The notes under the pieces are model-generated. The model was not told the origin of the DNA. It was given only the letters and a program-made list of their open reading frames with translations, and did no database searches. The position numbers and the translations under genes are program-made. A stretch of DNA of 64,000 bases from Salana multivorans (lineage in GTDB: Bacteria; Actinomycetota; Actinomycetes; Actinomycetales; Beutenbergiaceae), in contig NZ_RKHQ01000002.1 in assembly GCF_003751805.1 (NCBI RefSeq), positions 310,001 through 374,000 of the forward strand. The letters are read 5' to 3'. Below, piece after piece: positions 7,780 through 16,080 of the stretch; positions within the stretch are counted from its first letter, which is position 1, and each line of letters opens with the position of its first letter.

Positions 7780-10317
7780 TCATGCGGCGCCGAGCGCGGC
7801 CCTCGCCTCCTCGACCTCCGCGCCGCCGGACTGCGCGAACGCCTCGACGCACGCCGCCAGCAGCCCCGCCCGCTCGCTCCCCGCGGCGTGACGACCCAGC
7901 CGGAGCAGGGCGCGGGCCTGCTCGTAGGTGAACGAGGCGCGCGCCGCGACGTCGAGTGCCCGTCGCCAGGCCCGCCCGGCGCCGTCGCGGTCACCGTTCG
8001 CCTCGAGGGCATCCCCGAGCGCGAGCAGCAGCGTCGCCCGCTGGCTGGGGTCGAGGCTCTCGTCCTCGTGCTCCCGGGCCGAGCGCAGCAGGGCGAGCGC
8101 GCCGTCGACGTCGTCACGAGCGAGCGCGACCAGCGCGAGAGCCGTCAGCGCCTGCGTGACGACGCGCTCGCTCCGTCCCTCGGCGAGTGCCAGCCCCTCC
8201 CGCGCCGCGGCCTCGGCGCCGTCGAGGTCGCCGAGCGCGAGGAGCGGGTCGGCGAGGTTGGCACAGGCGACGGCGGTCACCGGGACGGGGACCTGGCCCG
8301 AGGCGCGGGCGAGCTCGATCGCCTCGCGATGCTCGCGGACGGCGCCCGCGTGGTCGCCGAGACGGTGCCGGGCGATCGCGGCGTTGTCGCGGACGACGAC
8401 GCGGATCATGTCCGCGTCCGGCACGTCGGCTGCGCCGCGGGCGACGTCGAAGAACGCCTCGCGCGCCCCGGCGAGGTCGCCCGCCCGACCCCGCACGATG
8501 CCGATGGAGTTCTTCGCGCCCAGCACCATCCGGGGCAGGCCGGCTGCCTCGGCGTGCGCGAGGACCGTGTGGAGCGTCGGCATCGCCTCGGGGCTGCCGA
8601 CCGCGACGAGCGCCTGGACGAGGAAGCCGTGCGTCACCGCGAGGGCGCCGGCGTCGCCGAGCTGCTCGGCCGTGGCCACGGCGTCGCGGAAGAACGCCTC
8701 CGAGAAGGCGAGCGACGTCTGCTCCTGGACGAACCGGCCCACGGCCTCGGTGACGTCGACGACGAAGCCGGGCGCGCGCGGTCGCAGCGCGCGGACGACG
8801 TCGACGAGGTGGCCCAGCTCGGAGCGCAGCCACGCCGTCCCCTCCGGGCCCGTCATCTCCCGGACCGTGCGGGTCGGCGTGCGCGAGCGGAGCACGGCTC
8901 CGGCGTAGACGGCCTCCGTCGCGCTCCACGCCTGCTCCAGCATCTCCGCGGCGAGGCGGTCGAGCGCGTGGTCGCGCTGCGCCTGCGCGTCCTCCTCCCA
9001 CGACCGCGCCGAGGCGAAGGAGCGCACGAGCACGTGCAGGCCGATCCGGTCCGGTGCCGGTCGTCCCGCGCAGTGCAGCCGCAGGAGCTCGTCCGTCGTC
9101 CGCCTCGTCGCCTCGGGGCTCTCGTCGAGCAGCGCGGCGACCTGGACGAGCGACAGGTCCTCGCACGGCTGGGTCGCGAGCAGCCGCAGCGCACGGCGTG
9201 CCCCCGGCGAGAGCGAGGTGTAGGAGCCGGCGATCGCGTCCTGGACGACGAGGTCGAGCTGGATCGTGTCGCCGCGGCGGCGCAGGGCCTCGCGGTGGTC
9301 GGCGAGCGACCAGGTCGGCTCGGCCGAGACCCGCGCCGCGACGAGGCTCGCGGCCAGGGGGAGCCCCCCGGTCAGGCCGACGATGTCGGCGGCGGCCTCG
9401 GGCTCGGCGTCCACCCGCTCGTCGCCGACTCGGGCGCGCAGGAGGGTCAGCCCGTCGTCCGGGTCCCAGGCGCCGAGCTCGAGCACGCGGACGGTCGCGG
9501 CCGGCGGCAGCGCGGAGGACGGCGACGCGAGGATCCCGGTCAGCGGCAGCGTGACCCGGCTCGTCATGATGATCGGCGCGCGGGGGCACCAGCGGACGAG
9601 GTCGGCGACCTGCTCCTTGGTCGCGACGTCGTCGAGAAAGAGGCCGATCCGGCGGGCGGTCAGCGCGTCCGAGATGCGGCCGATCCGCAGCCGCGGCGTG
9701 CGCTCCGTCCCGACCAGGCCGAGCGCCCGCTCGATCGACTCGACGATGGCGGTGAGGCTCGCGGGGCGGGCGGTGTCGGTACCGCGGACGTCGACGGTGA
9801 CGACGTCGGTGATCTCGCGCCGCGCCACGAGGCGGTCGATGGCCTGGCAGGCCAGCCGCGTCTTGCCCGCGCCGCCCATGCCCGCGATGAGGAGGCGACG
9901 GGCTCCGACGACGAAGCCGAGGTCCTCCTCGCGGCCGACGAACGGGTCGGAGAAGGTGGACGTGCCGAGGTGGGCCGAGACGACCGCGTCCGACTGGGCC
10001 AGCCGCGGCAGGTCCTCGCACCACAGCTTCCACGTGCGGACCTCGTCCTCGTCGGCGCCGAGCGCGCGGACGATGTCGGCCACGAGGTCGGCGTCGATGC
10101 GCCGTCGTCCGCTGCGGAAGCAGTCGTAGACCGTGACGCGGCCGGGCAGGCGGACGGACGGGGCGACGCCGCGGGCCTCGCGGAGGGCGCCGACGCGACG
10201 GGCGAGCTCGGTGTACGTGGGGGAGCCCGCCTGCTCCCGCCGCGTGCGCAACCGGACGGCGAGGTCGTCGAGGGTGGCGGGGGCGTCCAGGGTGTCGGGG
10301 CGCCGGGCGTGCTCCAT
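7780..10317 (-). CDS. STAND (NB-ARC-like) ATPase with N-terminal HTH and C-terminal TPR-like repeats
   Basis: An 845-residue multidomain regulator. Residues 15-100 form a Xre-like helical DNA-binding region (YTELARRVGALRE, followed by TVYDCFRSGRRRID). FVGRE at 126-130 leads into a STAND NTPase with Walker A GMGGAGKT (146-153), Walker B LFLDD and a sensor motif ending MTSR. The last 400 residues are Ala/Arg/Leu-rich helical repeats of TPR type (for example GDLAGAREAFFDVARGAAD, GDLDGAEAAAREGLALAEG). Such proteins are signal-gated switches in regulation or defence. GGAGG lies 5-9 nt before the ATG. It is divergent from a large repeat surface protein, so that gene is a candidate target. The ligand is unknown. 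Confidence 0.85.
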   Translation of the reverse strand: MEHARRPDTLDAPATLDDLAVRLRTRREQAGSPTYTELARRVGALREARGVAPSVRLPGRVTVYDCFRSGRRRIDADLVADIVRALGADEDEVRTWKLWCEDLPRLAQSDAVVSAHLGTSTFSDPFVGREEDLGFVVGARRLLIAGMGGAGKTRLACQAIDRLVARREITDVVTVDVRGTDTARPASLTAIVESIERALGLVGTERTPRLRIGRISDALTARRIGLFLDDVATKEQVADLVRWCPRAPIIMTSRVTLPLTGILASPSSALPPAATVRVLELGAWDPDDGLTLLRARVGDERVDAEPEAAADIVGLTGGLPLAASLVAARVSAEPTWSLADHREALRRRGDTIQLDLVVQDAIAGSYTSLSPGARRALRLLATQPCEDLSLVQVAALLDESPEATRRTTDELLRLHCAGRPAPDRIGLHVLVRSFASARSWEEDAQAQRDHALDRLAAEMLEQAWSATEAVYAGAVLRSRTPTRTVREMTGPEGTAWLRSELGHLVDVVRALRPRAPGFVVDVTEAVGRFVQEQTSLAFSEAFFRDAVATAEQLGDAGALAVTHGFLVQALVAVGSPEAMPTLHTVLAHAEAAGLPRMVLGAKNSIGIVRGRAGDLAGAREAFFDVARGAADVPDADMIRVVVRDNAAIARHRLGDHAGAVREHREAIELARASGQVPVPVTAVACANLADPLLALGDLDGAEAAAREGLALAEGRSERVVTQALTALALVALARDDVDGALALLRSAREHEDESLDPSQRATLLLALGDALEANGDRDGAGRAWRRALDVAARASFTYEQARALLRLGRHAAGSERAGLLAACVEAFAQSGGAEVEEARAALGAA

Positions 10318-10371
10318 GGACCTCCGATCTCGCGAGCCCCCTGCGCGGATGTAGGGATGCTAGGCCACCGC

Positions 10372-10419
10372 GTTCGGCGTTCGGAGGACGCGCCCCGCGT
10401 TCGGGGCGTTCGGGTTCGG
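10372..10419. promoter_or_regulatory. GTTCGG repeat cluster between STAND regulator and surface protein
   Basis: Five copies of GTTCGG start at 10372, 10379, 10399, 10408 and 10414 within the 190-bp divergent intergenic region. Short clustered direct repeats in a shared promoter region suggest an operator array, possibly for the adjacent HTH protein. This is inference; no binding data exist. Confidence 0.35.
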
Positions 10420-10507
10420 CGGCCGCGCGGGAACTCGGATCGGCCCGTCAGCACACTGAGTCCCACCCGGTCACCCGGGTGCTCAGACGTGTCGACAGGA
10501 GACCTCC

Positions 10508-12688
10508 GTGAACAAGACGAAAGACCAGCGCGGACGCGCGTCCGACCGCGGACGGCTCGGGCCGGGGCGGTCCGGGCGGGGACGACCGGCGTCGCTCGGG
10601 CGACTGGGTCGGGCGATGGCAGCTGCCTCGGCCGCGATCCTGGCCGGCGCCGGGATCGTCATCGGCGCGCGCGCCGCCTCCGCGGCGCCCGCCGCGCCCG
10701 TCGGTCACTACTCGGGGACCATCACGAACGGCGGCGGGCGGACGGTCGACTTCGACCTCACGGCCGCCGGCACCATCGCGCAGTTCACCGCCAACACCTG
10801 GCTGTACTGCGGTGGGTTCCCGGCGTCGACGCCGTGGCCGTGGGACGCGGCGCCCGCGATCCCCGTGGCCGACGACGGCACGTGGGACCGGGAGTGGACC
10901 TTCACCGACCCGGCCGACCCCAGCATCTACTTCCAGGTGTCCGAGCAGGGGGTGGTCAACGCCGACGGCACGGCGAGCGGGACCAACCTGATGGAGCTGC
11001 GCTGGAGCGACGGGTCGCTGTTCTGCGGGGGCGAGACGTTCAGCTGGACCGCGCAGGTCGAGGGTGCGGTCTACGACCCGGAGGTGTCGGTGACTCCTGC
11101 CTCGGTGACGGTGTCGGGGCTTGCGAGCCCGGGCGTCACCGTTGCGGGCAGTGGCTACCCGGGGAACACGTCGGTGACGGTGTCGCTGGACGGGACGACG
11201 GCGGGGACGGTGACGACGAACGCGTCGGGCGCGTTCACGTACACGCTGACCCGGGCCGGTGTGGCGGCCGGCGCTCACACGGTGCGCGCCACGGACGGGA
11301 CGAACGAGGCGCAGGCCACGCTCACGGTGACGGAGGACCCGGTCGTCTACGACCCCGAGGTGTCGGTGACTCCGGCCTCGGTGACGGTGTCGGGGCTGGC
11401 GAGCCCGGGCGTCACCGTCGCAGGCTCGGGCTACCCGGCCAACACCTCCGTCACCGTGTCGCTGGACGGGACGACGGCCGGCACCGCGACGACGAACGCG
11501 TCGGGCGCGTTCACCTACACGCTGACCAGCCCCGGTGTCGCTCCCGGCGCTCACACGGTCCGTGCGACGGACGGCACGAACGAGGCCTCGGCGACCCTGA
11601 CCGTCACGGAAGACCCCGTGGTCTACGACCCGGAGGTCACCCTCACGCCGTCGAGCGTCACGGTGTCCGGGCTGGCGAGCCCGGGCGTCACCGTCGCAGG
11701 CTCGGGCTACCCGGCCAACACCTCCGTCACCGTCTCGCTGGACGGCACGACGGCCGGCACCGCGACGACGAACGCGTCGGGCGCGTTCACCTACACGCTG
11801 ACCAGCCCCGGTGTCGCTCCCGGCGCTCACACGGTGCGCGCCACGGACGGGACCAACGAGGCCTCGGCGACCCTGACCGTGACGGAGGACCCGGTCGTCT
11901 ACGACCCCGAGGTGTCGGTGACTCCGGCCTCGGTGACGGTGTCGGGGCTGGCGAGCCCGGGCGTCACCGTCGCAGGCTCGGGCTATCCGGCCAACACCTC
12001 CGTCACCGTGTCGCTGGACGGGACGACGGCCGGCACCGCGACGACGAACGCGTCGGGCGCGTTCACCTACACGCTGACCAGCCCCGGTGTCGCTCCCGGC
12101 GCTCACACGGTCCGTGCGACGGACGGCACGAACGAGGCCTCGGCGACCCTGACCGTCACCGAGGACCCCGTGGTCCCGGACCCGCCGTCGGTCAAGCCCG
12201 AGCAGGACACGATCTCGGCGGGCGACCTCGCGGGGACCGGGCTGCTGTTCTCGGGTGAGGGCTTCCCGCCGGGAGCCGCGGTGATCGTCCTGCTCGACGG
12301 CGCGGAGGTCGGCACCGCGACCGCGAACGCCGACGGCGCGTTCGAGTACCGGCTGGTGCGCGCGGACGTGGCGGCCGGCGTGCACGTGCTGGCGGCTGTG
12401 TCGGGCGATCTGCGGGTCGAGACCGAGTTCGCGGTCACGGCGGACGAGGAGCCCACCCCGGAGCCGTCGGACACGGGCTCACCGACGCCGTCCCCGACCT
12501 CGAGCGCGACGTCGTCCCCGACCTCGACGTCCTCCCCGACGACCACGCCGAGCCCGACGAGGTCGGGTGAGGAGCTGGCGAGCTCCGGCGCGGACGGCAG
12601 CGGCCTGTCCGTCGCCCTCGGCGTGGCCACCCTGGCCGTCGCCGCCGGCGGTGCCCTGCTCCGGGCGCGCCGTCGTCGCCTGGCCTGA
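10508..12688 (+). CDS. Cell-wall-anchored repeat protein with Ig-like repeats and LAxTG-like sorting signal
   Basis: A 726-residue surface protein. A long Arg/Gly-rich N-region precedes a hydrophobic signal segment ending in A-S-A-A-P (about residues 35-60). A globular domain (about 65-188) contains two Cys. Four tandem 92-residue repeats (189-556) begin YDPEV and carry the core GSGYP-x-NTSVTVSLDGTTAGT. A fifth diverged repeat (557-646) and a Pro/Ser/Thr stalk follow. The end is LASSG, a hydrophobic helix and RARRRR, resembling a class E sortase LAxTG signal. The repeats look like Ig-like beta-sandwich modules. GTG 10508 follows AGGAGA; an ATG at 10616 is a less likely start. Confidence 0.85.
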   Translation: MNKTKDQRGRASDRGRLGPGRSGRGRPASLGRLGRAMAAASAAILAGAGIVIGARAASAAPAAPVGHYSGTITNGGGRTVDFDLTAAGTIAQFTANTWLYCGGFPASTPWPWDAAPAIPVADDGTWDREWTFTDPADPSIYFQVSEQGVVNADGTASGTNLMELRWSDGSLFCGGETFSWTAQVEGAVYDPEVSVTPASVTVSGLASPGVTVAGSGYPGNTSVTVSLDGTTAGTVTTNASGAFTYTLTRAGVAAGAHTVRATDGTNEAQATLTVTEDPVVYDPEVSVTPASVTVSGLASPGVTVAGSGYPANTSVTVSLDGTTAGTATTNASGAFTYTLTSPGVAPGAHTVRATDGTNEASATLTVTEDPVVYDPEVTLTPSSVTVSGLASPGVTVAGSGYPANTSVTVSLDGTTAGTATTNASGAFTYTLTSPGVAPGAHTVRATDGTNEASATLTVTEDPVVYDPEVSVTPASVTVSGLASPGVTVAGSGYPANTSVTVSLDGTTAGTATTNASGAFTYTLTSPGVAPGAHTVRATDGTNEASATLTVTEDPVVPDPPSVKPEQDTISAGDLAGTGLLFSGEGFPPGAAVIVLLDGAEVGTATANADGAFEYRLVRADVAAGVHVLAAVSGDLRVETEFAVTADEEPTPEPSDTGSPTPSPTSSATSSPTSTSSPTTTPSPTRSGEELASSGADGSGLSVALGVATLAVAAGGALLRARRRRLA
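11072..12175 (+). repeat. Four tandem 276-bp in-gene repeats
   Basis: Units begin at 11072, 11348, 11624 and 11900, all exactly 276 bp (92 codons) apart. Copies 2, 3 and 4 share long near-identical nucleotide stretches including synonymous positions; copy 1 differs more. A fifth protein-level repeat starting at 12176 is strongly diverged. This points to recent amplification or gene conversion, and copy number is likely to vary between strains. Confidence 0.92.
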
Positions 12689-12717
12689 GTGAGCGCGAGA
12701 CCCGGCGCACTCAAGTA

Positions 12718-12786
12718 GGTCGTGGACCCCACTCCCGTGTCCACGACCCACCGGAAGGGCCCCGCCGCACCAGGCGGGGCCCTTCC
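12718..12786 (+). terminator. Terminator of the surface protein gene (two hairpins)
   Basis: A strong hairpin has a perfect 14-bp stem (12753-12766 with 12773-12786) and a 6-nt loop. It is preceded by a 10-bp inverted repeat GGTCGTGGAC/GTCCACGACC (12718-12727 and 12739-12748). No T tract follows. Confidence 0.8.
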
Positions 12787-12819
12787 GCTGCCGGAGGCAC
12801 GCGGGACGCTCCGGCTGCC

Positions 12820-12825
12820 TAGGCT
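12820..12825 (+). promoter_or_regulatory. -10 element for a leaderless start
   Basis: TAGGCT is followed by exactly 6 nt and the GTG start at 12832, directly after the terminator of the previous gene. Confidence 0.55.
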
Positions 12826-12831
12826 GGTCGG

Positions 12832-13701
12832 GTGGAGAGGGGAGCGGCGGGCCGGTCGGTGCTCGCGGCCGGTCGTCGGCACTCGGTCGCCGTCCGGTGG
12901 GACGGCACGGTGGTGGCGGTGGGTGACAGCCGGGCCGGTGAGTGCGACGTGGATCGCTGGGACGGGGTCGTCGCCGTAGCGGCGGGCAACGTCCACACGG
13001 CGCCGAACACCGGCAGGTCCCACACCGTCGGCCTGCGCGTCGACGGCACCGTCCTCGCGACGGGGTGGAACGGCGATCGGCAGTGCGAGGTCCGTGGCTG
13101 GCGCGGCGTCGTCGAGGTCGCGGCGGGCTGGCGTCGGACCCTCGGGCTGCTCGCGGACGGCACCGTGCTCGCGACCGGTCGTGCCGCCGAGGGGGCGTGC
13201 GACGTGGCGGCATGGCGCGACATCGCCGCGATCTCCTGCGGAGACTGGCACTCGGTCGGTCTGCGGAGCGACGGCACGGCGGTCGGGGTGGGGAACGGCG
13301 GCCGCGGACAGTGCGCCGTCGGGAGCTGGGACGACCTGGTCGCGATCGCCGCCGGCTCCGTCCACACGGTCGGGCTGAGAGCCGACGGCCGGGTCGTCGC
13401 CACGGGTGCCGCGTCCAGCGGAGCGACCGCGGTCGACCGGTGGCGAGACGTGGTGGCGATCGTCGCCGGCAGCCACCACACCGTCGCGATCGACGCCTCG
13501 GGTCGCGTGCGCGCGACGGGCGACGACGGCCACGGGCAGTGCGCCGTCGAGGACTGGACCGACGTCGTCGCCGTCGCCGCGGGATCCACCCACACGCTCG
13601 GCCTGCGCGCCGACGGCACCGTCCTGAGCGCCGGCGACGACGCCGACGGCAGGCGCGACGTCGCGTCGTGGTCGGGTCTGCTCCGCCCCACGACGGGGTG
13701 A
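12832..13701 (+). CDS. RCC1-repeat (beta-propeller) protein
   Basis: A 289-residue protein built almost wholly of RCC1-type repeats of about 38-40 residues. Each carries the pattern 'G-x-x-H-T/S-V-G-L-R-x-D-G-T-V-x-A-T/V-G' followed by 'G-Q-C-x-V-x-x-W-x-D-V-V-A-V/I-A-A-G'. At least six units can be counted, enough for a 7-bladed propeller with one degenerate blade. There is no signal peptide or extra domain. In bacteria such proteins are usually of unknown function, probably protein-interaction scaffolds. TAGGCT (12820-12825) lies 6 nt before GTG 12832 and no ribosome binding site is present. Confidence 0.85.
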   Translation: MERGAAGRSVLAAGRRHSVAVRWDGTVVAVGDSRAGECDVDRWDGVVAVAAGNVHTAPNTGRSHTVGLRVDGTVLATGWNGDRQCEVRGWRGVVEVAAGWRRTLGLLADGTVLATGRAAEGACDVAAWRDIAAISCGDWHSVGLRSDGTAVGVGNGGRGQCAVGSWDDLVAIAAGSVHTVGLRADGRVVATGAASSGATAVDRWRDVVAIVAGSHHTVAIDASGRVRATGDDGHGQCAVEDWTDVVAVAAGSTHTLGLRADGTVLSAGDDADGRRDVASWSGLLRPTTG

Positions 13702-13772
13702 GGCTGGCGAGCGGTGAGCGCGCCGACCCCGGCCTTCTCGCCGAGCACCCGCGATGGTGGCAGTCTGTGGCC

Positions 13773-14246
13773 ATGACGTCGACGTCGCCGCGCCCCGCGC
13801 CTCGGGTCTCCGCCCTCGTGCTGGCCGCCGCGGCGCTGGTCGCGTCGCTCGGCGCCTGCGCCGACGACGAGGCCGGGCTGGGCCTCCCGACCCTCTCGCC
13901 CGACGAGGCCGACGCTCTGGTCGGGACCTCCGTCGAGAACGCGACCGGGGCGCTCCACGTCGAGAGCAACGGCTGCTTCAGCTGGCGAGCCGGTGACGCG
14001 GCGGCCGACGCCGACGCGCCCTGGATCGTCTGGCCCGAGGGGTTCGAGCAGGACGACGACGGCGTGCTCCTCGCGGGCGGCGGCCGCGCGGCGGAGGGGA
14101 CCGCGATGACCGTGTCCGGCGTGCTCGTCCCCCTGGACGCGCTGCCGGACGGGGCGACCCCCGACTCCTACCTCGGCTCGTTCGGACGCTTCTGCCACGC
14201 GGACGAGCGCGGCGTCATCGTCCTCACCGACGCGACCCTGCGGTAG
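13773..14246 (+). CDS. Small lipoprotein, unknown function
   Basis: A 157-residue predicted lipoprotein. The signal peptide ends with S-L-G-A-C, and an acidic linker (ADDEAG) leads into a compact domain. That domain has two further Cys (NGCFSW and GRFCHAD) which could form a disulfide outside the membrane. I do not recognise the family. CAGTCT ends 6 nt before ATG 13773 and there is no ribosome binding site. Its stop is 6 bp from the convergent DUF2252 stop. Confidence 0.7.
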   Translation: MTSTSPRPAPRVSALVLAAAALVASLGACADDEAGLGLPTLSPDEADALVGTSVENATGALHVESNGCFSWRAGDAAADADAPWIVWPEGFEQDDDGVLLAGGGRAAEGTAMTVSGVLVPLDALPDGATPDSYLGSFGRFCHADERGVIVLTDATLR

Positions 14247-14252
14247 CCGCCC

Positions 14253-15722
14253 TCACGGCCGGAAGGCCGACCCCGTCGCCGACTCGTCGACGGGCAGCTC
14301 GCCGGCCCGGACCGCCGCCACCATGACCGCGTGGTCGGCCTCGGTCTGGTCTGCGTAGCCGCGGGCGAAGGACGCGAACGCCTCCGCGGCCGCGTCGTCG
14401 GTGCCGAGATAGCCGCTGATCATGCTCGCCCCCGACGTCCTCGCGTGACCCTTGGCCAGGAGGCTCCCGACGATGCCCGCGTAGTCGATCAGCGCGCCGG
14501 CGTCGAGCCCGTCCAGGGGAACCGTGCCCTTCATGTTCCGGAACGTCCGGACGTAGTACTGGTGCCCGCCGAAGGACGTCCAGCCCAGCAGCGGGTCGGA
14601 CACCGTCTGCAGCGCCTGCTGCGACTCGACGACGCGCTGACCCTGGTGGTCGTGCCAGGCGTGCTCGCCGTGGACGTACCGGGCCAGCACGCTGCGCCGC
14701 GCCTGCTTGAGCTGCAGGAACAGCACGTCGTCGGGGCTCGTGCCCTGCAGCAGCGCGACGTACGCGCGAAGCCCGACGCTGCCGACTCCGACGACCTTGT
14801 GCGCCACGTCGACCAGCTCGTACCACGCCATGACGCGACGCCACTGGGCGGGCAGCGTCGTCAGGTACTCGTCCAGCCCCTGGGCCACCTGCTCGGCGAC
14901 GTCGTCGTCCAGCCGCTCGATGAGGGGCGGCTCGGCCACGATGCGCCGGCCGGACCCCGCCGCGCCGTCTCCGTCGGCGTCGTCGGTCGCGGACGTGAAA
15001 CGGGGCAGCGCGCGGTCGCTCGTCCGCTTGCGGGCCGCGCGGGCCGCCCGGCGGATCGCGGCCTGGAGCGTCGGGTCGTGCGCCGTCTCGGTGAGCTGGG
15101 TGACGTCCATCCGCTCGTAGAACCGTGAGATCAGCGGCTCGTCCGCGAGGCGGACCACCTCGTCCCGGTAGGCGGTGACGCAGGCGAGGACGGCGTCGCG
15201 GCACGTGTCGTCGGTCTGGGAGTTCTCCCGCCCCGCGACCCAGATGCTCGCCGTGAGCCGCGCGAGGTCCCACTCCCAGGCGCCGACGTGCGCCTCGTCG
15301 AAGTCGTTGATGTCGATGACCTGCTCACCCTCGGGGGAGCGGTAGAAGCCGAAGTTGCCCAGGTGCGCGTCGCCGCCGACGACGGGCGTGATGCCGGTGA
15401 CGGGGAGGCGTGCGACGTCGTCGGCCATGACGACGGCGCTGCCGCGCAGGAACCCGTACGGTGAGCCGATCATGCGGCCGACCCGGATGCCGATGAGGTG
15501 CTCCAGCCGGCCCTCGTGCGACGCGTTGATGAGCCGCATGACCTGCGGGCGGTCGCGCTCGACGCGCCAGGGGGCGAGCGCCGACACGGGCCGCGTCGTG
15601 CGCAGCGTCCGTCCGATCTCGAACCGCTCCTCCCGGCTGACCAGCCGGGAGCGCAGGCTCAGCGTTCCCTGCGCCGGGTCGGCGCCGGCGATGGGGCGAA
15701 GCAGGCGGGTGAACTGGGGCAT
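14253..15722 (-). CDS. DUF2252 family protein
   Basis: A 489-residue cytoplasmic protein with the DUF2252 signatures: a MxxSPYGFLRG-like segment (MIGSPYGFLRGSA), then GDAHLGNFG, a kinase-like D-x-N-D-F-D-E loop (INDFDEAHVGAWEWDLARL), HKVVGVGSVG, LQLKQA and GWTSFGGHQYYVRTFRNMKG. The GDxHxxNFG and NDFD pair resembles the catalytic and metal-binding motifs of protein-kinase-like phosphotransferases. The family has no established biochemical role. The ATG at 15722 has GGAGCACC (15725-15732) upstream. It is monocistronic and convergent with a lipoprotein gene. Confidence 0.9.
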   Translation of the reverse strand: MPQFTRLLRPIAGADPAQGTLSLRSRLVSREERFEIGRTLRTTRPVSALAPWRVERDRPQVMRLINASHEGRLEHLIGIRVGRMIGSPYGFLRGSAVVMADDVARLPVTGITPVVGGDAHLGNFGFYRSPEGEQVIDINDFDEAHVGAWEWDLARLTASIWVAGRENSQTDDTCRDAVLACVTAYRDEVVRLADEPLISRFYERMDVTQLTETAHDPTLQAAIRRAARAARKRTSDRALPRFTSATDDADGDGAAGSGRRIVAEPPLIERLDDDVAEQVAQGLDEYLTTLPAQWRRVMAWYELVDVAHKVVGVGSVGLRAYVALLQGTSPDDVLFLQLKQARRSVLARYVHGEHAWHDHQGQRVVESQQALQTVSDPLLGWTSFGGHQYYVRTFRNMKGTVPLDGLDAGALIDYAGIVGSLLAKGHARTSGASMISGYLGTDDAAAEAFASFARGYADQTEADHAVMVAAVRAGELPVDESATGSAFRP

Positions 15723-15848
15723 CGGTGCTCCTCCGGGGCTGCGCGTCCCCGCGAGTCTAGGGCCGGCCGCGTCCGGCCTGGTCATCGCGGGTCGGGTTTG
15801 CCATGCTCGAGACAGACGCCGCGCCCGCGGCGCGGAACGGAGACGGCC

Positions 15849-16031
15849 ATGGCCAAGCTGACCAACCCGAACGAGGCGCCAGCCGACGAGACGCACGACG
15901 CGACCGACGGCGGCACCGACACGGGCACGGGCGCCGGCACCGGCGGCACGTGCGACGAGAAGGGCGAGGCGGGCGGCCAGAGCCAGGACGAGAACGACAC
16001 CGACGACGACGCGACCGGCACCGAGCGGTAG
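15849..16031 (+). CDS. Small acidic low-complexity protein
   Basis: A 60-residue protein of mainly Asp, Glu, Gly and Thr after a short MAKLTNPNEAP start, probably disordered. GGAG lies 8-11 nt before ATG 15849. A strong inverted-repeat terminator follows directly, which together with the ribosome site supports a real gene despite low complexity. Function unknown. Confidence 0.5.
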   Translation: MAKLTNPNEAPADETHDATDGGTDTGTGAGTGGTCDEKGEAGGQSQDENDTDDDATGTER

Positions 16032-16046
16032 CGGTCGGTCGAGCGC

Positions 16047-16080
16047 TGACGCCGAGGCGGCCCCGGCCGCCTCGGCGTCA
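16047..16080. terminator. Bidirectional terminator between convergent genes
   Basis: A perfect 16-bp inverted repeat (16047-16062 with 16065-16080) leaves only a 2-nt centre, so the real loop is formed by the central C/G bases. It lies between the small acidic protein gene and the convergent NUDIX gene and includes that gene's stop codon. Confidence 0.75.

Noticed and set aside
11072-12175. Possible CRISPR array because of regular repeats.
   Set aside because: The 276-bp units are contiguous, in frame and encode protein repeats; there are no unique spacers.
7888-12258. A 1456-codon open frame on the plus strand antisense to the STAND regulator.
   Set aside because: It is a product of GC-rich codon structure. 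Its sequence is Arg/Gly/Asp-rich without domains, while the minus-strand gene has clear motifs and a ribosome site.
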